This document shows, one piece after another, positions 1 through 10,031 of a DNA stretch of 64,000 bases. The position numbers were made by a program, and so were the translations under genes. The notes below the pieces were generated by a model, which made no database searches, had not been told where the DNA came from, and saw only the letters and a list, made by a program, of their open reading frames with translations. The stretch is from the NCBI RefSeq assembly GCF_900109615.1, contig NZ_FOIX01000002.1, positions 620,001 to 684,000 of the forward strand, read 5' to 3'. The stretch's first letter is position 1; every line of letters starts with the position of its first letter. Source of the DNA: Kaistella antarctica (GTDB lineage: Bacteria > Bacteroidota > Bacteroidia > Flavobacteriales > Weeksellaceae).

Positions 1-884
1 AAAGTATTGAACCTGCGATTAAAGGTTTAATCGTAAAAGAAGTGTGTGATTTTCCTTCCAATTTCAGAACACAAATGGATCTGGATGAATTTTTCAAAAA
101 AAGAAATCTTTCCGGAATCTCTGGAATTGATACCAGAAGATTAACGAGAGTTCTTCGGAATTCTGGGGTGGTAAAAGGAAAAATAGTAAATGAACATGCT
201 GATGAAAGTGCAGTAATTGCAGATTTAAAAACTTCAGTTTTATCGACCGACCAAGTTGCTCAGGTTTCTACCAAAACATCGTATGCAAATCCAGGAAGAG
301 GTTTGAAAGTAGTTTTAGTTGATTACGGTTCAAAACTCGGAATTTTACGTGAACTTGCTCAAAGAGATTGCGATGTCATTGTAGTTTCTCAGGATACCAC
401 AGCAGAAGAAATTCTATTGATCAATCCTGATGGAATCATGCTTTCCAACGGTCCTGGTGATCCGGAAGATGTAAAAGGTGCCATCGAAATGATTCAGAAC
501 CTCTTAGGTAAAATCCCAATTTTTGGAATATGTTTAGGACATCAGTTGATCGCTTTGGCGAGTGGTGCAAAAACTTTTAAATTGAAATTTGGACATCGTG
601 GTGGAAATCATCCGGTTTTAGATTTAAAGAAAAATAAAGTCGCAATTACTTCGCAAAATCACGGTTACGCTGTTGATCAGGAATCTTTAAATAATACTGA
701 TTTAGAAGAAACGCACATTGCTTTAAATGATAGAACAAACGAAGGTTTGAAACATAAAATTCATCCTTGTTTCTCTGTACAATATCACCCAGAAGCAAGT
801 CCAGGACCAGAAGATGCGAATTATTTGTTCGACGAATTTATTGAAATGATGGAAGAATTTAAATCTAAAAAATTATCTAAGTAA
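1..884 (+). CDS. carA: carbamoyl-phosphate synthase small subunit (5' end outside window)
   Basis: Glutaminase subunit of carbamoyl-phosphate synthase: it hydrolyses glutamine and passes ammonia to CarB for arginine and pyrimidine synthesis in the cytoplasm. The frame is open from the first bases, and the GTG at 42 is an internal Val codon, so the true start lies upstream; about 293 codons are present and roughly 65-70 N-terminal residues are missing compared with the usual length. The class I glutamine amidotransferase triad is visible: nucleophile Cys in GICLGHQ (codon 531-533) and His/Glu in [12 protein letters not shown] (codons 786-788 and 792-794). The stop is two bases before the carB ATG, so the two genes are almost certainly cotranscribed and translationally coupled. 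Identification is secure. Confidence 0.97.
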   Translation, partial: SIEPAIKGLIVKEVCDFPSNFRTQMDLDEFFKKRNLSGISGIDTRRLTRVLRNSGVVKGKIVNEHADESAVIADLKTSVLSTDQVAQVSTKTSYANPGRGLKVVLVDYGSKLGILRELAQRDCDVIVVSQDTTAEEILLINPDGIMLSNGPGDPEDVKGAIEMIQNLLGKIPIFGICLGHQLIALASGAKTFKLKFGHRGGNHPVLDLKKNKVAITSQNHGYAVDQESLNNTDLEETHIALNDRTNEGLKHKIHPCFSVQYHPEASPGPEDANYLFDEFIEMMEEFKSKKLSK

Positions 885-886
885 AG

Positions 887-3800
887 ATGGCAAAACGTAC
901 AGATATAAAAACAATTTTAGTTATCGGAAGTGGTCCAATCATCATCGGACAAGCCGCAGAATTTGATTACGCAGGAACTCAAGCCTGTTTATCTTTAAGA
1001 GAAGAAGGCTACAAAGTTATCCTTATCAATTCCAATCCGGCAACAATTATGACCGATGTGGAGATTGCAGATAAAGTTTATATAGAACCAATCTCTTTAG
1101 AATTTGTAAGCAGAATTATTCGCAAAGAAAGACCAGATGCTCTTTTGCCAACTTTGGGCGGACAAACCGGTTTAAATATGGCCGTAGAATTAGAAAATTC
1201 CGGAATTCTGGAAGAATGTAAAGTAGAAGTTTTAGGAACCAAACTTTCAGCCATTAATCAGGCAGAAGATAGAGATTTGTTCCGCAACTTGATGCACGAA
1301 TTAAATGAACCCGTTCCAGATTCTGATATTGTAAATGATGTTGAAGGTGCATTAAAATTTGCCGAAAAAATAGGATTCCCACTAATCGTTCGTCCCGCTT
1401 TTACTATGGGTGGAACAGGTGGTGGAATTGCACATACGGTAGAAGAGTTAAAAGAAATCACCAGTTTTGGGTTGAAATATAGTCCGGTTCGTCAGTGTTT
1501 GGTTGAGAGATCAATCGCAGGTTTCAAGGAAATCGAATACGAAGTAATGCGTGACAAAAACGACAATGCAATTGTGGTTTGTAATATGGAAAACATCGAT
1601 CCGGTGGGAATTCATACCGGAGATTCGATTGTAGTTGCTCCTTCACAAACACTTTCGGACCGAGAATATCAGATGTTGAGAAACTCTTCGTTAAAAATTA
1701 TCCGCGCTCTAGGAATTGAAGGTGGATGTAATGTTCAGTTGGCTTTAGATCCAAATTCTTACGACTATTATATCATCGAAGTAAATCCAAGAGTTTCGCG
1801 CTCATCGGCTTTAGCGAGTAAAGCAACCGGTTATCCAATTGCGAAAATTGCGGCTAAAATCGCCGTTGGTTTGACTTTAGATGAAATCATGAATCCGGTT
1901 ACGGGAAAAACCTACGCATGTTTTGAACCGGCTTTGGATTATGTCGTAACTAAATTTCCACGTTTCCCTTTTGATAAATTTGAAACGGCTGACCGACGTC
2001 TTTCAACTCAAATGAAAGCAACTGGAGAAGTAATGGCAATCGGACGTAATTTCGAAGAATCTTTGCAGAAAGCAATCCGTTCTTTGGAAACCGGTTTAAG
2101 ACATATCGGTTTGAAAACCAAAGACGCCGCAGCCTTAACTGATGAAGAAATAGAAAGAAGAATCAGAGTTTGTGATGATGAACGTTTGTTCATTATTGGT
2201 GACGCTTTGCGAAGAGGTTACGACTGGGAAAAAATAGTAGAGTGGAGCAAGATTGATAAATTCTTCATCTGGAAAATTAAAAAACTCATCGATTTCGAAA
2301 AGGTAATTGCTGAAAATAAATTTGATAAAGAAACTTTACTTGAAGCCAAGAAATTAGGTTTTTCAGATATGAGTATCGCGACATTATGGAATTCTACTCA
2401 AAAAGAAATTTTTGAATTCCGGAAAAATAATCGAGTAATGCCAGTTTATAAAATGGTTGATACTTGCGCGGCAGAATTTGAAAGTGAAACACCATATTTC
2501 TATGGAACTTACGAGGAAGAAAACGAAAGTGTTCCTTCTGATAAAGAAAAAATCATCGTTCTTGGTTCTGGCCCAATCAGAATTGGTCAGGGAGTAGAAT
2601 TTGATTACGCCACGGTTCATTCGGTTTGGGCGATTAAAGAAATGGGCTACGAAGCGATTATCATTAATAATAATCCGGAAACCGTTTCTACAGATTTTTC
2701 GATTTCCGATAAATTATACTTCGAGCCGATTACGGAAGAAGATGTGATGAACATCATCGAACTTGAAAAGCCCAAAGGCGTTGTCGTACAGTTTGGTGGA
2801 CAAACCGCCATTAATTTAGCCGATAAATTAGCCGCACACGGCGTACAGATTTTGGGAACTTCACTTGAAGATTTAGACCGCGCAGAAAATAGAAATAAAT
2901 TTGAAGCCGCGCTTCGGGAAATGGGAATTCCGCAACCTTTAGGGAAAACCTGTTTTACGAAAGAAGAAGCCTTGGTGATTGCGAATGATATCGGTTTCCC
3001 GGTTTTGGTTCGTCCGAGTTATGTTTTGGGAGGAAGAGCAATGGAAATTGTTTATGATGAAACGGAACTCGCTCATTACATGAAGAACGCGGTTAAAGAA
3101 AATTCAGAACATCCAATTCTAATCGACCGATATTTAACTGGAAAAGAAGTTGAAGTTGACGCGATCTGCGATGGTGAAACGGTCGTGATTCCAGGAATAA
3201 TGGAGCATATCGAAAGAGCAGGAGTTCACTCCGGAGATTCGATTGCGGTTTATCCGCCCCAAAATATTAATGATGAGCAAATTGCTACTTTAGTTGATTA
3301 TACCGAAAGATTAGCAAAAGGTTTGAATGTGATTGGTTTAATGAATATTCAATATGTTTTGTACCAAGGCGGCGTTTACGTGATTGAGGTGAATCCAAGA
3401 TCGAGTAGAACCGTTCCATTCTTATCGAAGATTACCGAGATCCCGATGGCCAATTTAGCCACCAAAGTAATTCTTGGAAAAAAATTAAAAGACTTAGGTT
3501 ACAAAAACGGCTTAGCTCCAGTGAAAGAAGGAGTTTATGTAAAAGTTCCCGTCTTCTCTTTTTCAAAATTAACCAGAGTTGATATTTCCCTCGGACCAGA
3601 AATGAAATCTACCGGAGAAGTGATGGGGAAAGACACGACGCTGGAAAAGGCTTTATACAAAGGTTTGATCGGAGCCGGAAGAAAAATGCCTTTGCACGGC
3701 GCAATTCTTTTCACCGTTGCCGATAAACATAAAGAAGAAGCTTGCGAACTCGCCCGAAGATTTCAGGAAATTGGTTTTAAGATTTGGGCAACTGAAGGAA

Positions 3801-4072
3801 CAGCCAATTACTTTACAGAACATGGCGTACGCACCAAAGTCGGTTATAAGATTGAAGAGAATCCAGAAATCAATTTGATCGATTTAATTCAAACCGGAAA
3901 AGTTCAATACATCGTGAATACCATGACCAAAGGAAAACAATCCGAAAGAGACGGTTTCCAGATCCGAAGAACTTCAGTAGAAAATGGAGTTCCTTGTTTG
4001 ACTTCGATGGATACGGTAGAAGCGATTTTAAAAGTGATTGAAAGTATGAGTTTTAAAATGGAGCCGATGTAA
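887..4072 (+). CDS. carB: carbamoyl-phosphate synthase large subunit
   Basis: Synthetase subunit that makes carbamoyl phosphate from bicarbonate, ammonia and two ATP. At 1061 residues it is full length. It shows the internal duplication of the family: an N-terminal half starting with a GSGP loop followed by [10 protein letters not shown] (about residues 14-30) with an ATP-grasp domain, and a second half starting about residue 552 with [16 protein letters not shown] and another ATP-grasp domain. The C-terminal methylglyoxal-synthase-like allosteric domain starts about residue 935. The ATG two bases after the carA stop is the clear start. A strong hairpin terminator follows. Nothing is broken or unusual in the reading frame. 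Confidence 0.98.
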   Translation: MAKRTDIKTILVIGSGPIIIGQAAEFDYAGTQACLSLREEGYKVILINSNPATIMTDVEIADKVYIEPISLEFVSRIIRKERPDALLPTLGGQTGLNMAVELENSGILEECKVEVLGTKLSAINQAEDRDLFRNLMHELNEPVPDSDIVNDVEGALKFAEKIGFPLIVRPAFTMGGTGGGIAHTVEELKEITSFGLKYSPVRQCLVERSIAGFKEIEYEVMRDKNDNAIVVCNMENIDPVGIHTGDSIVVAPSQTLSDREYQMLRNSSLKIIRALGIEGGCNVQLALDPNSYDYYIIEVNPRVSRSSALASKATGYPIAKIAAKIAVGLTLDEIMNPVTGKTYACFEPALDYVVTKFPRFPFDKFETADRRLSTQMKATGEVMAIGRNFEESLQKAIRSLETGLRHIGLKTKDAAALTDEEIERRIRVCDDERLFIIGDALRRGYDWEKIVEWSKIDKFFIWKIKKLIDFEKVIAENKFDKETLLEAKKLGFSDMSIATLWNSTQKEIFEFRKNNRVMPVYKMVDTCAAEFESETPYFYGTYEEENESVPSDKEKIIVLGSGPIRIGQGVEFDYATVHSVWAIKEMGYEAIIINNNPETVSTDFSISDKLYFEPITEEDVMNIIELEKPKGVVVQFGGQTAINLADKLAAHGVQILGTSLEDLDRAENRNKFEAALREMGIPQPLGKTCFTKEEALVIANDIGFPVLVRPSYVLGGRAMEIVYDETELAHYMKNAVKENSEHPILIDRYLTGKEVEVDAICDGETVVIPGIMEHIERAGVHSGDSIAVYPPQNINDEQIATLVDYTERLAKGLNVIGLMNIQYVLYQGGVYVIEVNPRSSRTVPFLSKITEIPMANLATKVILGKKLKDLGYKNGLAPVKEGVYVKVPVFSFSKLTRVDISLGPEMKSTGEVMGKDTTLEKALYKGLIGAGRKMPLHGAILFTVADKHKEEACELARRFQEIGFKIWATEGTANYFTEHGVRTKVGYKIEENPEINLIDLIQTGKVQYIVNTMTKGKQSERDGFQIRRTSVENGVPCLTSMDTVEAILKVIESMSFKMEPM

Positions 4073-4107
4073 ACTGACTCAGTTAAAGAGTTCTGTTTTT
4101 CGAATCT

Positions 4108-4143
4108 AAAAAAAAGGTTTTCCAGTTCGGAAAACTTTTTTTA
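4108..4143. terminator. bidirectional terminator between carB and convergent lipoprotein gene
   Basis: An A-run and GGTTTTCC / GGAAAACC-type stem around AGTTC is followed by eight T. Because A and T runs flank both sides it can end carB on the plus strand and the convergent lipoprotein gene on the minus strand. Confidence 0.85.
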
Positions 4144-4163
4144 TTATTGGTCACCAAAACCGA

Positions 4164-5174
4164 TTAATGACGATTATCGCAATTAATATAAATTTCAGGC
4201 GACGTTTTATCCATAAATGCGACTGATGAACATCCAAAAGATTCCGACGTAAATCCGAAGATGATCGGCGGTTTATTTTTGAAAAGACTGCCGGTCCATT
4301 GCGAATTGAAGCCGTCTTCTGTTTCCAAGCCACTGATAGCGGTAAATTCTTGGCCCTCGCCATCATTCAAATAGGTCTTTTCAAAGACAATGTTTTTATC
4401 ATGGTCGACAACCATTAATTGTCGCCTAGTGATGGCTTCTTCAGCCTTATAATCTTGAAGATAGTAGGTCAGTTTATTATTTCTAAACTCGTATATATTT
4501 CCTTTGATGAGCTTTGAATTACTGAAAATTTTATTGGTGTAATCATTTGGTTTTATTATTTTCCAATGTATTGGGACCATTTCATTTTCAATAAATGGAT
4601 TTTCACGACCGAAAGAGGCAACCGTGTGATTGTTTTTTTCAAAGATATCTTCCCATTTTTTCTGAGCTTCGAGTTGGAATCCGAGCATGTAATAGTATTC
4701 GTAAATGTCTTCTCCTTCACTGGCATACGGCGTCAGATAGGCGACAGACTTTAATTTGTTGATGGAAATTGTCGTCAGTTTATTTAAATCATAATTATAT
4801 ATGTAAACAGAGTCGTTTTCAGTAAGTTGCAACGCGTTCAACATTTTCTTTCGATAATTATCATCAAGATCAAAATGTCTCAACTTCTCAAATGACATTT
4901 TTTTCTGATTTTTTATAATGTCAGCCGGAATTGAAAGGGAATCGGTATAGAGATCTGAAACTGAAATGAAGGCATCCATCAGGTCGTTTCGTTGATACAG
5001 AGTGACTGTAAATAGCGTAAGACTATCTGATTTTTTGGTTGGAAGTTTCTCTTGAAAATTGACGTTAATTTTCGTTGTAGCTGTCGTTTTAGATTTCAAG
5101 TTTTCATCCTTTTTACAACTTATCATTAAAGCCGTAAACGTCAATAGGAGAAATAGTCTTTTAAATTTCATCAT
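4164..5174 (-). CDS. hypothetical lipoprotein
   Basis: A 336-residue protein I do not recognise. The N-terminus is a lipoprotein signal: two Met, basic KFKR, a hydrophobic stretch and the lipobox LMISC with Cys20 as the predicted lipidated residue, followed by KKDENLKSK. It should therefore be exported and anchored in the cytoplasmic or outer membrane. The rest is a charged, Tyr-rich soluble domain without repeats or catalytic motifs I can name. It stands alone, convergent with carB and divergent from the DUF2071 gene. Two adjacent ATG codons (5172-5174 and 5169-5171) are both possible starts. Export is a firm inference; function is unknown. Confidence 0.8.
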   Translation of the reverse strand: MMKFKRLFLLLTFTALMISCKKDENLKSKTTATTKINVNFQEKLPTKKSDSLTLFTVTLYQRNDLMDAFISVSDLYTDSLSIPADIIKNQKKMSFEKLRHFDLDDNYRKKMLNALQLTENDSVYIYNYDLNKLTTISINKLKSVAYLTPYASEGEDIYEYYYMLGFQLEAQKKWEDIFEKNNHTVASFGRENPFIENEMVPIHWKIIKPNDYTNKIFSNSKLIKGNIYEFRNNKLTYYLQDYKAEEAITRRQLMVVDHDKNIVFEKTYLNDGEGQEFTAISGLETEDGFNSQWTGSLFKNKPPIIFGFTSESFGCSSVAFMDKTSPEIYINCDNRH

Positions 5175-5325
5175 TATATTTATTTTTTTTCCTCATTTGA
5201 AATTACAAGTTATTGAAATACCGCAAATAAATGTCAATCGGTCGCTAAAATTGAAATGGTTACAATTTTTTCAAACCTTCTGCTTTAAAGGAGAAGGAAT
5301 TTTTTTTAAAATTTAATAGAGATAG

Positions 5326-5362
5326 AAACCTTCAATGCTTTTAGGCGTTTGAAGGGTTTTTA
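5326..5362 (+). terminator. terminator-like hairpin between divergent genes
   Basis: Arms AAACCTTCAA and TTTGAAGGGTTT are separated by about 10 bases and followed by a T-run on the plus strand. No annotated plus-strand gene lies directly upstream: the neighbour on the left is transcribed away. It could end a short unannotated transcript from the 5175-5325 region, or act as a leader hairpin of the following gene. Confidence 0.45.
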
Positions 5363-5399
5363 ATGTCTAATTTTACGTATAATTTTAGAGCACAACAAT

Positions 5400-6113
5400 A
5401 TGAGTTTTCTTACCGCCGAATGGAATAATTTAGCCATGATCAACTACGTAATCGATCCAAAAATTTTGGAAGAATATGTTCCGCCTGGAACTGTACTTGA
5501 TTTTTTTGAGGGTAAATGCTACATCAGTTTTATTGGATTTCTGTTTGAAAACGTAAAGGTTTTAGGACTGAAAATTCCGTTTCATACCGATTTTGAAGAA
5601 GTCAATTTGAGATTTTACGTAAGACGTTTTGAAAATGGAGCCTGGAAAAGAGGTGCCGTTTTCATCAGTGAAATTGTCCCCAAGTTCGCGATTTCATTTG
5701 TCGCAAATACTTTCTACAATGAACATTATGAGACTTATCCGATGAAACATACTTTGAAAGTTAATGATGATTCGCGGGAGTTTATTTACCAATGGAAAGT
5801 CAATGATAAGTGGAACACCATTAATGTGGAAACGGATAAAAACTCAATTCCAATCGAAGTTGGTTCCGAAGCTGAATTTATTACGGAACATTATTTCGGC
5901 TATAATAAAGTGAGCGAAACTGAAACGATCGAATATCAGGTAACGCATCCAAGATGGCAGCAATATGAAGTGACTAGAAACACTTCTGAGATTCATTTTG
6001 AAGAAGTCTATGGGAAAGAATTCGCTTTCATTAAAGATTTAAAACCCGCTTCAGTATTTCTCGCGGTAGGTTCCAAAATAAGCATTGAAGACAAACGTAA
6101 TATCAAGTTGTAA
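5400..6113 (+). CDS. DUF2071 (YqjF-like) family protein
   Basis: A 237-residue cytoplasmic protein of the DUF2071/YqjF type. Recognisable features are the N-terminal TAEWNNLAMINYVID segment, the YVPPGTVLDFFEGKCYISF segment and the later VNLRFYVRR strand, all typical of the family. Biochemical function is not known for this family and I do not infer one. It starts with ATG at 5400, shortly after a terminator-like hairpin, and is followed about 90 bases later by the ABC transporter genes in the same direction, so cotranscription is possible but not shown. Confidence 0.8.
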   Translation: MSFLTAEWNNLAMINYVIDPKILEEYVPPGTVLDFFEGKCYISFIGFLFENVKVLGLKIPFHTDFEEVNLRFYVRRFENGAWKRGAVFISEIVPKFAISFVANTFYNEHYETYPMKHTLKVNDDSREFIYQWKVNDKWNTINVETDKNSIPIEVGSEAEFITEHYFGYNKVSETETIEYQVTHPRWQQYEVTRNTSEIHFEEVYGKEFAFIKDLKPASVFLAVGSKISIEDKRNIKL

Positions 6114-6205
6114 TTAAAAGAAGGCGAGTCTTTAACGGATTTTTTATCAGCAGATTGATATTGCCTGCAAAAATTTTAATATTTACCTTGTATCAAAATA
6201 TTTAA

Positions 6206-7753
6206 ATGGATTTTTGGGAGCGACGCCTTTATTACCTACAACTTTTAGCAGAACATCTGCTGCTTTCCTTGGGTTCACTTCTGGCAGTGACTTTCCTTGG
6301 AATTCTCATTGGCATTTTTGTTTTTTATTCGTCAAAAAGCCGAAAAATAATTCTGCCGCTCATCAATTTTCTCTACACGATTCCTTCCATTGCGATGTTT
6401 GGTTTACTAATTCCGCTCGTTGGAATTGGATTAAAAAACGCTTTAATTGTTTTAATTATTTATGGATTACTTCCTATTGTCAGAAGTGCTTTCAGTGGTT
6501 TGAAAGAAGTTCCTACTCAGTTGGTGGAGGCCGCTCAAGGTTTAGGTTCAACTCCGATACAGGTTTTCAAAAACATTTATTTTCCGCTGGCTTTACCTTC
6601 CATTTTATCTGGCTTAAGAATAACCGTCGTTATGATCGTTTCATTAACAGGTTTGGCTGCTTTGATTGGTGCAGGAGGACTTGGGCAAGCAATTTTCCGC
6701 GGATTAAATACCATGAATACGGGTTTAATTGTCACAGGTTCACTAGGGATTTCGCTCTTTGCAATTTTAGGTGATCAGTGGATTGGCCAATTTGAAAAGG
6801 ATGAAAGTCTGTTAAGAGTAATTTCTAGAAACGCTACAAAACGTCAGAGAAATAGGATTATATTTCCGAGCATCGTCGTTCTAATATTATCGATTGCAGC
6901 CGTAATTTACCTGAATCCTTTAAATTCAAAAAATTCAGATTCCCTTGTGGTCGCCTCAAAACCCACCAGTGAACAATTTATATTAGGTGAAATCATTGCT
7001 CAAACGATTGAGGATAATACCGATATCATAGTCGTTCGGAAATTTGGAATTGGCGGTGGAACTACAAATATTCATCCCGCCATGATTTCGGGGGATTTAG
7101 ATATTTATGTTGAATATACAGGCACAGCGTGGCTCAATGTTTTAGAAGAAAAATTACCACCAAACAATCAAATTAAATTTGAAAATTTAAATACCATTTA
7201 TCAGGAAAAATTTAAATTGAAGTGGCTGGGTTTACTCGGATTCAATAATACGTATGGCTTAGCAATCTCTAAAAGTCATACTCAGATTTCAACCTATTCT
7301 GAACTTGCAGAAAAATGTTCAGACTTTACTTTCGGTGCCGAATTCGATTTTTTTGAAAGAAGTGATGCTTTTCCCGGCTTGAAAGAAAAGTATCCCTTTC
7401 AGTTTAAAAAATTAGAAGAGATGGACATTAACCTTCGCTACCAAGCTTTTGAACAAGGTAAAATTGACGCAGTTGATGTTTTCACAACTGATGCTCAAAT
7501 CAAAAATTTAAATTTAAAAGTTTTAAAGGACGATAAAAATTATTTTCCAAGCTATGAGGCGGGAATTGTTGCGCGACAAGAGATTTTAGAAAAACATCCT
7601 GAAATTGAAAAATTGCTATTTAATTTAAAAGATAAAATTTCGACCGAAAAAATGCAGGAATTAAATTACGCTGTCGAGGTGGAGAAAAAAAGTCCTGCCG
7701 AAGTCGCGAAAAATTTCTTGAACAATTTAAAAAATGAAGATGAAAGAAAATAA
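6206..7753 (+). CDS. osmoprotectant-type ABC transporter, permease fused to substrate-binding protein
   Basis: A 515-residue fusion. The first ~210 residues are an OpuB/ProW-type permease with several membrane helices and an EAA-like loop around LVEAAQGLGSTP. After a further membrane segment near residues 220-235, residues ~245-515 form an OpuAC/OpuBC-type binding domain (for example GEIIAQTIEDNTDI, GDLDIYVEYTGTAWLNVL and EQGKIDAVDVFTTDAQI). Families of this kind take up glycine betaine, choline or carnitine; the substrate here cannot be read from the sequence. The domain would face the periplasm, tethered to the channel. The stop overlaps the ATPase gene by 20 bases, indicating one operon. 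The order permease-binding domain matches known fused members of this transporter class. Confidence 0.9.
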   Translation: MDFWERRLYYLQLLAEHLLLSLGSLLAVTFLGILIGIFVFYSSKSRKIILPLINFLYTIPSIAMFGLLIPLVGIGLKNALIVLIIYGLLPIVRSAFSGLKEVPTQLVEAAQGLGSTPIQVFKNIYFPLALPSILSGLRITVVMIVSLTGLAALIGAGGLGQAIFRGLNTMNTGLIVTGSLGISLFAILGDQWIGQFEKDESLLRVISRNATKRQRNRIIFPSIVVLILSIAAVIYLNPLNSKNSDSLVVASKPTSEQFILGEIIAQTIEDNTDIIVVRKFGIGGGTTNIHPAMISGDLDIYVEYTGTAWLNVLEEKLPPNNQIKFENLNTIYQEKFKLKWLGLLGFNNTYGLAISKSHTQISTYSELAEKCSDFTFGAEFDFFERSDAFPGLKEKYPFQFKKLEEMDINLRYQAFEQGKIDAVDVFTTDAQIKNLNLKVLKDDKNYFPSYEAGIVARQEILEKHPEIEKLLFNLKDKISTEKMQELNYAVEVEKKSPAEVAKNFLNNLKNEDERK

Positions 7754-8381
7754 GATTATTTCAGTCGAACAGATTAATTTTAATTACGGCGCTCAACCGA
7801 TCTTCCAAAATTTTTCAACCGATTTTGAAAAAGGAAGTTTCACTTGTATTTTGGGAGAAAGTGGAAGTGGGAAATCAACTTTATTGCGAATCATTAACGG
7901 TTTAATTATTCCTCAAAAAGGATTGGTGAAAATTGAGGGAGAGATTTTATCGAAAGATAATTTAATTCAGAAAAGATTAGAAATGGGTTATGTACTGCAG
8001 GGAAACTCATTATTTCCGCATCTTACCGTGTATCAGAACATGATTTACTGTTTAAAATTACTAAATAAATCGAATGATTTTTGCCTGGAGAAAATTCAGG
8101 AATTACTTCCGTTGGTCGGATTAAAGGAAGATTTGCTTCAAAAGTTCCCAGACGAAATAAGTGGTGGACAAAAGCAAAGAGTTGGGATCATTCGCGCCAT
8201 CGCCCATGACCCGAAGATTGTGTTAATGGACGAACCTTTTTCGGCCCTGGACAGTGAAACGCGTGACAAATTGCAAATATTGGTAAAAGAGATTCATCAG
8301 AAATTGAAAACTACTTTTGTAATGGTCACGCACTCGAAAGAAGAAGCTGAGATTTTAGGAACAAACATTTTACAGTTGTAA
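7734..8381 (+). CDS. ABC transporter ATP-binding protein (osmoprotectant-type)
   Basis: The ATPase partner of the preceding fused permease/binding protein. In 215 residues it has Walker A GESGSGKST, a Q-loop at VLQGNSLFPH, the signature ISGGQKQR, Walker B IVLMDEPFSALD and the switch His in VMVTHSKEEAE. It consists only of the nucleotide-binding domain and ends there; the C-terminal tandem CBS domains that sense ionic strength in OpuA/OpuC-type ATPases are absent. The start overlaps the upstream gene by 20 bases; ATG at 7734 or 7740 are both possible. Function as the motor of this transporter is secure; regulation by osmolarity is uncertain because of the missing CBS domains. Confidence 0.92.
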   Translation: MKMKENKIISVEQINFNYGAQPIFQNFSTDFEKGSFTCILGESGSGKSTLLRIINGLIIPQKGLVKIEGEILSKDNLIQKRLEMGYVLQGNSLFPHLTVYQNMIYCLKLLNKSNDFCLEKIQELLPLVGLKEDLLQKFPDEISGGQKQRVGIIRAIAHDPKIVLMDEPFSALDSETRDKLQILVKEIHQKLKTTFVMVTHSKEEAEILGTNILQL

Positions 8382-8634
8382 TTTTTTATTAAAGTATTTA
8401 CGACGAGGCTGCTCATTTTAAAGCTCGGAACTTTCATATAATTCAAATTCTATTTAAGACTTCGTGAAATCGTTGAATTGCAGAATATTAGCATAATAGT
8501 ACGAATATAAATTAAAAGAGCCTTTAATTTTATAAAATTCTTAATGTTTGTTAAAGTTTTACGTTAATAGTCATTGTGGCATTTTAATTGAATTTCTCAG
8601 TTTAATAAAAAATTAACATTAAAATTTTACTATT

Positions 8635-9180
8635 ATGGAAAATCAAAGTTACAGACCAGAGTACAGACCAGATTACGTGTCAAAAGTTTTTAGAACGAGA
8701 GATGATGCAGATAGAGCTTACAACGAATTGAGAGATCAAGGATACACAGAGCATGAAATTAACGTAATGATGTCTGATAATACAAGAGACACTCACTTTG
8801 TGAAAAATGCTGATCACGACACTGCCTTAGGAGATAAAGTTGCTGACAATGCAGGAACAGGTTCGCTTATCGGTGGAGGTATTGGTGCTGTTGTAGGTGC
8901 AATTGCCGCAATTGGTTCTAATGTCTTATTACCAGGTTTAGGATTAATTATTGCTGGACCATTAGCAGCCGGACTTGTAGGAGCTGGAGCTGGAGCAGCA
9001 ACAGGTGGATTGATCGGAGCTTTGACAGGAATGGGAGTTCCAGAAGAAGAAGCAACAAGATACAGAGATGATATCAAAGATGGCGGAATTTACATGGGTT
9101 ACAAACCTAAAAATGAGAATGATGCGCGTTCAACTTACGACAGATGGTACACTGATGATTCTAGTACATACACTAGATAA
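8635..9180 (+). CDS. glycine-rich general stress protein-like membrane-associated protein
   Basis: A 181-residue protein with an N-terminal YflT/GsiB-region-like segment (VFRTRDDADRAYNELRDQG, ending YTEHEINVMM) as seen in 'general stress protein' and heat-induced stress protein families. The centre (about 75-130) is rich in Gly and Ala (IGGGIGAVVGAIAAIG, GLVGAGAGAATGG), resembling glycine-zipper membrane segments. The tail is polar and acidic (DDIKDGGIYMGY). It is a single-gene unit with its own terminator. A role in stress tolerance is inferred from family resemblance only; no enzymatic motif is visible. Confidence 0.75.
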   Translation: MENQSYRPEYRPDYVSKVFRTRDDADRAYNELRDQGYTEHEINVMMSDNTRDTHFVKNADHDTALGDKVADNAGTGSLIGGGIGAVVGAIAAIGSNVLLPGLGLIIAGPLAAGLVGAGAGAATGGLIGALTGMGVPEEEATRYRDDIKDGGIYMGYKPKNENDARSTYDRWYTDDSSTYTR

Positions 9181-9200
9181 TCAGATTCAAGTTATAAATA

Positions 9201-9236
9201 GAAAATCCGTCTCGATAATTCGAGACGGATTTTCTT
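9201..9236 (+). terminator. perfect hairpin terminator after the stress protein gene
   Basis: A 14-bp perfect stem (GAAAATCCGTCTCG / CGAGACGGATTTTC) around ATAATT, lying between convergent genes and able to serve both strands. Confidence 0.88.
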
Positions 9237-9252
9237 ATGTAATTTTTTGGTA

Positions 9253-10029
9253 TTAGATTGTGCCCATCACATACATTTCTTCCATAGTTGGGGTTGAATT
9301 TCCGCCCTCTTTTTCCAAAGTAACCGCGAAGGCTTGTGCATTGTCAACCGACTTCATTTCTTGAACCGTAGAATCAGCTTTTGCAGAATACATTCCCATA
9401 TCTACTGGTTTACCATCTACAATTGCCCAAAGTTGATATTGTTTACCACTTGGTGCAGCCGGTAAGTTTTTCATTTCTAAAAAAACTTTCTTAGAAGTAT
9501 GCCAATACACATCAGCTAACATTTCAGGATGGCTTTCAACACCTTTTAATTCTATTCTTTTTGAATTCATGATGATAGAATTCATTTCTTCCAAATTTGA
9601 AACTTTAGTTGAAAGTTCGGTATTGTTTTTTGCAATCTTCTCTAACTCCGCACTTTTCGATCCTACTTCATAACCCATATATCCCAAGCCAAATAATACA
9701 GCGACCGAGGCTGCTTTCATCCAAATGGGCATTGAGAAGTTATTTTCCTTATTAGCTTTTTCCAATTTTAATGGAACTATTCTTCCTGTCCCTTCCACTG
9801 TTCTATTGAAATCTATTTTTTTCAAAATCTCATCTTTCAAATGAACCGGCGGTGAAATCGCTTGGCTGGTTGCCAATTGTTCGAAAATCTGCTGTACTTC
9901 AAAAACTGCTTGCATTACTTCGGCATTATTTTTCATCACACATTCCAAGATCGAAGATTCCTCCGGAGAAATATTCCCCGTTACGTAAGCTTCGATGACG
10001 CCTGATGATATGTAAGTTTTTATATCCAC
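9253..10029 (-). CDS. anti-sigma factor, RskA-like
   Basis: A 258-residue anti-sigma factor of the RskA (anti-sigma-K) type. The cytoplasmic N-terminus (about 1-90) with SSGVIEAYVTGNISPEE corresponds to the sigma-binding region, one membrane helix follows (about 100-120, MKAASVAVLFGLGYMGYEVG), then a predicted coiled coil and the periplasmic RskA C-terminal domain with YWHTSKKVFLEMKNLP, KQYQLWAIVDGKPVDMGMY and FAVTLEKEGG. It should hold the sigma factor encoded immediately upstream inactive until a periplasmic or envelope signal. The genes are separated by two bases, so they are cotranscribed. Neighbours are a methionine sulfoxide reductase and a fasciclin protein, pointing to an envelope or redox signal. 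Confidence 0.9.
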   Translation of the reverse strand: MDIKTYISSGVIEAYVTGNISPEESSILECVMKNNAEVMQAVFEVQQIFEQLATSQAISPPVHLKDEILKKIDFNRTVEGTGRIVPLKLEKANKENNFSMPIWMKAASVAVLFGLGYMGYEVGSKSAELEKIAKNNTELSTKVSNLEEMNSIIMNSKRIELKGVESHPEMLADVYWHTSKKVFLEMKNLPAAPSGKQYQLWAIVDGKPVDMGMYSAKADSTVQEMKSVDNAQAFAVTLEKEGGNSTPTMEEMYVMGTI

Positions 10030-10031
10030 TT

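Noticed and set aside
42-44. GTG at 42 as carA start
   Set aside because: The frame continues to the left edge with residues typical of CarA, so the GTG is an internal Val codon of a truncated gene.
9068-9256. 62-codon plus-strand frame overlapping the stress protein end
   Set aside because: Runs over the real gene and through a hairpin terminator.
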